Part shown: in pieces, positions 58,478 through 64,000 of the stretch
Layout of the letters: every line of letters begins with the position of its first letter
Position numbering within the stretch: position 1 is the stretch's first letter
DNA from: Micractinium sp. NFX-FRZ
Taxonomy: Eukaryota; Chlorophyta; Trebouxiophyceae; Chlorellales; Chlorellaceae
Direction: 5' to 3'
DNA: 64,000 nucleotides
Assembly (NCBI GenBank): GCA_029339195.1
Contig: JAPTJF010000139.1
Coordinates: 1-64,000, forward strand
The notes under the pieces: model-generated
Database searches by the model: none
Seen by the model: only the letters and a program-made list of their open reading frames with translations
Told to the model about the DNA's origin: nothing
Made by a program: the position numbers and the translations under genes

Positions 58478-60672
58478 ATGCACGCGCGTGCCGTGTGCTG
58501 GGCCCCTGCGGCGTGCCCCGCCCGCTCAGCCGCGTCGCCCCGGCCGGCCCAGCGCACCGCCCGCCCCCTGCCGCCGGTGAGGCCAGCCTGTGGCCCGCTG
58601 CCGGCCGCCAGAAGGGAGACTGGCTTTTATGCTGTGCCTGTGCCTGCAACCCATCCTGCCCTGTGGCTTCCTCCATGCACATGGACGGTGCTGCAACTCC
58701 CCTGCCGACAACCACACCAGGCAGCACCGTCCGGGATCCACATACCTCTTCGCCTTCCCGCGTGCCGCGTGCACACCCATGCGGCCGCCTGCCCGCCGCA
58801 CATCCTCCGTGCCGCCCTCCCCCCCTGGACCCTGTGCAGGCCCGGGGACTGAGCACCGGCGTCAACCTTGGGGGGGAGACCCACGATTTGATTCACAGCG
58901 CGGCGGCCAGCGATGACGTGCTGAGCTTCTTTGTGCAGGAGCACCTGGCGGGGGGCAGCCACCGCACCAAGAGCAAGAAGATCAAGGAACTCATGCAGGC
59001 ATGTGCTGCCTGCCTGCCTGCCTGCTTGCCTGCATGCTTATTGTTGCAAGGCCCGTTTTATTTGGGTTCACAGTTGCTTGCACCTGCATGCTGGGCTCTC
59101 GCCACACATGCTCACAGCCTACCCACCACGGCCCCGCTGCCGCTCCTCCGACCTCAGTATCTGTAGTTGTATCTGTAGTTGAACCTGGAGGGGTCTGCTG
59201 GCGGGTTGATCCGAACAATATTTCTCTGCCCCACATATCTATCTCCTGCCCTGCGCCCGCGCCTGCCCCCGCCCCTGCCGCAGGTCAACCTTGTGACGGC
59301 TGCGCCCGGAGAGGAGCTGTCCGAGGTCATGGCCAGGCTGAAGGACATCGAGGGGTGCCCCGTGGTGGAGGCAGACGGGCAGGTGTGCACCCTTGTTTCA
59401 CTTTTCTTGGGACGAGAAACGGAGGGCAGGGGCAGATGGGTGCCCCATGGCGGAGGCAGACGGGCAGGTGCGCACCCACACTTCACTTTTTGTGGGGCAG
59501 GAGCCGGGGGGGCGGGGGCAGGCGCAGGGCAGCCTCTCTGGCACCGCCATGAATGCCTTGGGTGCACCCTGCGCAGCCCCCCGCTGCTCTGCCTCGTTCG
59601 CTGCCGGCAGCCTTCACCCGCTGCTGACCAGGCATGCCTGCCTTTCGCCTCCCGGGTGTGTTGTAATTGGCACATGCCATGCAGCTGGCGGGCGTGCTCT
59701 CCAAGAAGGACCTGGCAAAGGGCGGCACGCTGGTCAAGGTGTGTTGCATGCTCTTGGGCTGGTGCTGGGGGTGCGTGCTGCTCTAGGAAGAGGGGCCTGC
59801 CTGGCGGCCTGGCCGGTCGGCCGGCTGGCCGTTTCACAGAGCCTGGCCCGCGTGCCTAGAGCGGCGTGTTTGCCCCTCCCTCCATTCTACACCTGCCTGC
59901 CCCGCTTCCTTCCAATCCCCCGCCTGCCAACCCCACCTGGTGGCCACAGGATGTGATGACCGCCACCCCCATCACACTGGCGCCAACCGACAAGGTCTCC
60001 AAGGCAGCACACACCATGCTGGACGTGAGTGGGCACGGCTTGACTGGGGGGGGAAGGACAGGGCTGCAGGTGGAGCCGCAACCTGTGCCAGGCTGCAAGC
60101 ACTTGCTCCAGCCAAGCGTGACCGCACGTGCTCTGGCTTGCCAGTGCCAGCCGATGTTCCGCTTGCGCTGCTGCATGTGCCGCCCAACTATCCCGCTCCC
60201 TGTGCCTGTCCCTCCACCGCCCAATCATGCGTATACGTATCATGCCGTATCATGCCGTATCATGTCGTATCATGCGTATGCGTATACATGCCACCCCCAT
60301 GCCGTATCGTGCGTATGCGCATACATGCCACCCTGGCCTGTTGTGCAGAACAAGATACACCGAATCCCCATTGTGGAGGACGGCAAGCTGGTGGGCCTGG
60401 TCACCCGCACCGACATCTTCTGGGCGCTGGTGAGCGGGGGCAGCGAGGGCAGGCAGGCATGTGGGAGCTTGCTGGGAGGTCGCAGCCAAGTCATGGCGCG
60501 GGCGAGCGGGATGCCAGCCCCCGGGCAGTGCCGGTGGCAATAGGCAGGAGTGTGGAGTGAGGGAACTGAGTGCATCGGCTGCCCTGCTCTGTCCTGCCCT
60601 GCTCTGCGTGCTGTGCAGGCCAGCGACAACGATCGTGCGGACTGGTTCCACGCTCACGGGATTGATCTGTAA
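58478..60672 (+). CDS. Two-CBS-domain protein, plastid CBSX type (tandem copy 2)
   Basis: Seven exons: 58478-58576, 58840-58998, 59284-59382, 59685-59738, 59950-60024, 60349-60429, 60619-60672; 206 residues. CBS 1 is VNLVTAAPGEELSEVMARLK...GCPVVEADGQ-LAGVLSKKDLAKGG; CBS 2 is DVMTATPITLAPTDKVSKAA...NKIHRIPIVEDGKLVGLVTRTDIFWAL, ending DNDRADWFHAHGIDL. The N-terminus MHARAVCWAPAACPARSAAS is a typical algal transit peptide, but residues 34-80 (GLSTGVNLGGETHDLIHSAA...) differ from copy 1, so only the CBS exons are clearly shared. The intron after 58998 must start with GC (GCATGT) to keep frame. The exon 59284-59382 end is copied in its own intron (59442-59490). Confidence 0.9.
59360..59490 (+). 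repeat. Copy of CBS-2 exon end plus donor in its intron
   Basis: GTGGAGGCAGACGGGCAGGTG...cacc...tttcactttt at 59362-59406 is repeated as gcggaggcagacgggcaggtgcgcaccc...ttcacttttt at 59445-59491. Confidence 0.9.
60229..60331 (+). repeat. Short tandem repeat (CGTATCATGC-type) in CBS-2 intron
   Basis: Four to five units of cgtatcatgc with trailing gcgtatgcg(t/c)atacatgccaccc duplicated at about 60276-60296 and 60311-60331. Confidence 0.85.
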
Positions 60673-61199
60673 GGAGCGCCACAGGCGCAGCACCCGCAAC
60701 CAGCGGGTCCTTGCTGCCAGCAGCTGGCAGCAGCTGGCAGACCTAGCACACAAGCACACGTGCTGACCGCTCACTCATTGAATTGAACGAGAAGCACCCG
60801 CAGAGAAGAACACACGACAGTTTGCCCATGGTCCAAGTTTTTGCACGGCGCCCTCTTGTGCTGCCACTGCCCTGCCATCACAGTTTTCTCGAGAAGAGCT
60901 GCCCCTACCTATGGCTGAGACCGCACTGGTCAACGAGATGTATGCTGCATGCAATGAACACCGAAATAGATAACCAATATGATGAAATGTAACTCGGGAT
61001 GTATGCAGATGCACTGGCGTGTCATGCACTGTATCTGCCACAGGAGAGGCTGCAGCGAGCTGACATCAAGATGCGCCTCTTCCACCCGCATGCGCAACTG
61101 GCGCCGGTCGCCGCTGAGGTGGCTGAACGTTGACCAGGGCGGCCTTGGTGTCGGTAAGCGCTGTAAGCGCTCGAATGCCGTCAATTGCGCTGCACAGAT
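60673..61199. other. Intergenic region
   Basis: 3' UTR of the second CBS gene (TGTAA at 60988-60992; another TGTAA overlaps the stop itself at 60668-60672) and upstream region of the coiled-coil gene. An upstream non-coding or short first exon of that gene is possible. Confidence 0.45.
60988..60992 (+). terminator. TGTAA polyadenylation signal
   Basis: About 315 nt after the second CBS gene's stop. Confidence 0.45.
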
Positions 61200-64000
61200 A
61201 TGGACGCGGCCCCGGTTGCCGCTTTTCGGGCCTCGGACTATTTGCTTGGGGACCTCTGCAGCCCGGGCTCGCCTGAGGTCGCGCCGCTGGCATCTCAGGA
61301 TGCAGTCAAACATGCTGACGGCGTTGGGGCTTGCGCCGCGGAGCGAAAGCAGCGCTACAGTCTGCGAGTGGTGTGTAGCTCCAGCCCGCAAGGCGAGCAG
61401 GTGGACAGCCCCGAAGCGTGCAGCCTGAGCAGTGCAAGCACCGCAAGCGTCACCAAAGAGGCACGCTCACCCAGCCGTCGCCGCCGACGGGCGGGCACCC
61501 GTTGGAGCGGCGGCGGGGGTGGCAGCAGCAGCGACGACGAGAGCGATGCAAGAAGCGGCAGCAGCAATGCCCAGCAGGACCAAGCGCAGGACTATGGTGC
61601 TGGGCCAGCGGGGCGCTACAGCAATGTGCCAGCCAGCCCCTCTACTGCGGGGCCCGTCGCCGCCGACAGCCCTGCCGGCGCGCTGCCAGCCGGCGACAGC
61701 TTTGCCACGCCCCCTGCTGGTCTCCTGCCCTACAACAGCAGCAGCAGCGGCGGCTCATGGTCTGCAGGCAGCCGTGCTGCCACCCCAGCCAGTGCCAGGC
61801 AGGGTGCAAGCCCGCAACAGCACATCGAGGTGTTGGAAGCCAAGCTGGGTGCTGAGGTGGACGCACGGCAGCAGGTGCAGCGCCGCATGGCAGAGGAGCG
61901 CATGGAGGCAGAACGCCAGCGTCAGGCGCTGGGGCGGCAGTATGAGCGGCAGCTGGCGGCCCTCAGGGAGGAGCTCCAGCAAGGCGCAGCAGCAGCAGCG
62001 GCGGGTGCTGAGCGCGTTGGCGCAAGCATGCTTCTGACAGGTGGGTGGGTTGGCGGGTGTGGGGGTTGCTGCTTGGGTGCTGCAGAGGAGTGGGTGGGCT
62101 GGTGCTGAGCAGCATGCCTTATCATTTCAATTCCAGATGCAACATGCCAGTGCAATTTTCCATGCCATCTGTCAACTGTCCCATTCCACCTGCGCTGACC
62201 GCCCCCTGTCCGCAGGCTCGGAGCAGCTGACGCTGAGCTTGCAGGACCAGCAGGCGCTGGCTCAGCAGCTGGCAGAGCAGGAGCTGCTTGTCAAGGCGCT
62301 GAACGCAGAAAACGAGCTGGCCGTAGCGCGCATGAAGCAGCAGGCGGCAGATCAGCAGCGGCAGGCGGCCGAGGCGGCGCAGCAAGTGGAGGAGCTGCAG
62401 CAGGCGCTGGCCCAGGCGCAGGCGGAGCGCGCGCGGCAACTGCCAGGCACCCCTGCTGTGGACGCTGCGCGCCTGACAGAGCTGCTGCGGCTGCAGGGGG
62501 AGGTGGAGAGCGTGCGTTCGGCGGCGTGGCAGCGGGAGCGAGAGCTGCAGCAGCAGGTGCAAGCTGGGGCCACGGGGATGCTGCGTAGCTGCATCTGAGT
62601 TGAGGGCGCCTGTGTGCATGCATCTCATCAGCCCACTTCTTTATGTGCGTGCTTCTTTGCGGCTTTGCACCCCAGCGCACCAACATGGCGTGATGCATCG
62701 CTCCTCCTGCAGGTTGAGCAGCTTCAGCGGCAGCTGCACGATGCGCAGCAGCGGCAGGTGGAGGCAGCAGGACCCTGCGCAGCGCTGCATCAGGCGCAAG
62801 CGCAACTGGCAGAAAGCGATGCGCTGGTGCAGCAGCAGGCGCGGGTGATCGCACAACTGGAGCAGCAGCTGCTGTCTCAGGATGCAGATGCCGGCAGCAG
62901 CGGTGATGGTGCAGGCACATGGCAGCAACAGCAGCTGGAGGCTGAGAACGCCTCTCTGCGGCAGGCGCTGGTGGAGGCGCAGTCGCGGCTGCAGCCGGCA
63001 GCAAGTGGCGAGCTGAGGGCAGGGACTGGAGAGTTTGGCGGCCAGCAGCTGGAAGAGCTGCAGGCCAAGCTGGCACGCCTGCAGGACGCCCTGTCCCTCA
63101 AGGAGGCGCAGCACCAGCGCCAACTGCGTGCCCTGCGGCATGAGCACGAGCGCCTGCGCGTGGATCAGGGCATCAGGTGCGCCGCAGGGTGGAGCTTGGG
63201 GATGCAACCCGCGGATGTGGAAGGTGCATGGGAACTTCGCAAATGTTTACCTCCCTACCTCCCTTTCTGCGCATCATGCTCAGGCTCATGCCATGCCATG
63301 CTGTGCTCATGCTAATGCTAAAGCATGACTAATGTCACAAGCGCATGCTGCTCCGCATGTCATGTTCTTGCAGAGCGGCCAGCAAGGCCGGCGCAGCGCG
63401 TGTGCGGGAGCTGGAGGCCCAGCTGCAGCAGGAGCGTGAGGCCTCAGCCCGCAAGCTGCGCCTGCTGGAGGCACGGCTCAAGGTGAGGGGAGGAGGTGGG
63501 GATTGGGCGGTGGGGACAAGGCACGCGGAGCGGCACTGGTAAGACACAGACACGGCAAGCAGCGTAGCCTGCTGAGCATGCTCATTGCTGACATTTCATG
63601 TGACAAGAATGCAGGAGGCGGAGGCGAGCAGCACGAGGGCAAAGGCAGCGCCGCCGCCCAGAGCTGGCAGCACACCTGCAGCCAGCAGCCTGGGCACCCG
63701 CACCCCGGCACCCGCCCGCCCAGCAGGCAGGGCGGCTGCGGCTCAGCACGAGGCGCTGCTTGCAGCCACCACTCAGCTGCAGCAGAAGGAGCAGCGTGTG
63801 CGGCGGCTGGAGAGCGAGCTTGCCAAGAGGGATGCTGAGCTGGAAGCGCTGCAGCGCCAGGCGGCTGTAGCCGACGAGCAGGCCAATGCAGCAGCAGAGC
63901 GCGAGGTTGCTACACAGGGGGAAGTGGCTGCGCTGCGGCAGGCGGTGGCAGAGGTGGCGGCAGCCAATGACGGGCTTCAGGTGCAGGTCAGGCAGGCGCT
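61200..64000 (+). CDS. Large coiled-coil protein, 3' partial (unrecognised)
   Basis: Exons: 61200-62040, 62216-62556, 62713-63176, 63374-63482, 63615->64000; about 710 residues visible. The N-terminal ~190 residues are low-complexity and Ser/Gly-rich, with a basic patch (SPSRRRRRAGTRW) and acidic SSSDDESDARSGS. From IEVLEAKLGAEVDARQQVQR onward almost everything is heptad-rich Gln/Glu/Ala/Leu coiled coil (SEQLTLSLQDQQALAQQLAE, VEQLQRQLHDAQQRQVEAA, LARLQDALSLKEAQHQRQLR, RELEAQLQQEREASARKLRL), with a Pro/Ala hinge around APPPRAGSTPAASS. The layout would suit a centrosomal, basal-body or Golgi tether protein, but no diagnostic motif identifies one. The start ATG at 61200 opens the long frame; an upstream in-frame TTG is not needed. 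Confidence 0.75.

Overview
This is a stretch of nuclear DNA from a GC-rich unicellular eukaryote, almost certainly a green alga (Chlorophyta; Chlorella- or Chlamydomonas-like, genus not determinable by eye). The reasons are: dense spliced genes with short GC-rich GT-AG introns and pyrimidine-rich acceptors ending in gcag; TGTAA polyadenylation signals downstream of many stops; plastid transit peptides; a violaxanthin de-epoxidase-related protein; and plastid-type CBS proteins. All exon models were built by eye from splice consensus, reading phase and family similarity. For every gene model that is complete in the window the summed exon lengths divide by three. No RNA genes, CRISPR arrays or transposons were recognised. 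|| Layout, left to right. (1) <59-7692 +: C-terminal half of an AAE3/Pcs60-type (oxalate) CoA ligase that splices in phase into a complete ThDP-dependent 2-hydroxyacyl-CoA lyase/oxalyl-CoA decarboxylase, predicting one bifunctional oxalate-degrading protein. (2) 9119-13271 -: a pentameric ligand-gated ion channel with a pair of mutually exclusive 88-nt exons. (3) 14093-18635 +: an unrecognised plastid-targeted repeat protein with AHNAK-like KFxxPK repeats, a TolA-like Ala/Glu/Lys helix and a C-terminal membrane anchor. (4) 20321-21996 +: SDHAF2, the flavinator of succinate dehydrogenase. (5) 22856-~28607 -: a degenerate protein kinase fused to an intact PP2C phosphatase. (6) 29958-37283 -: an ABCG half-transporter. 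(7) and (8) 37540-40273 + and 41198-42768 -: tail-to-tail paralogous small membrane proteins of unknown function. (9) 43474-44626 -: a minimal SAP30-type Sin3-binding protein. (10) 44900-50854 +: VDR. (11) 51716-52841 -: PYM. (12) 53047-54618 +: EMC4. (13) and (14) 55585-57748 and 58478-60672 +: tandem two-CBS-domain plastid proteins. (15) 61200->64000 +: a coiled-coil protein cut by the window edge. || Three neighbour pairs are tightly divergent (ABCG/37540 gene, SAP30/VDR, PYM/EMC4; 205-273 bp between start codons), suggesting shared promoters. || The most striking feature of genome architecture is that introns repeatedly contain near-copies of the adjacent exon end plus its splice site, in nearly every gene. 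In the ion channel the same process produced a whole alternative exon. Four introns appear to use GC donors and one exon is only 11 nt.
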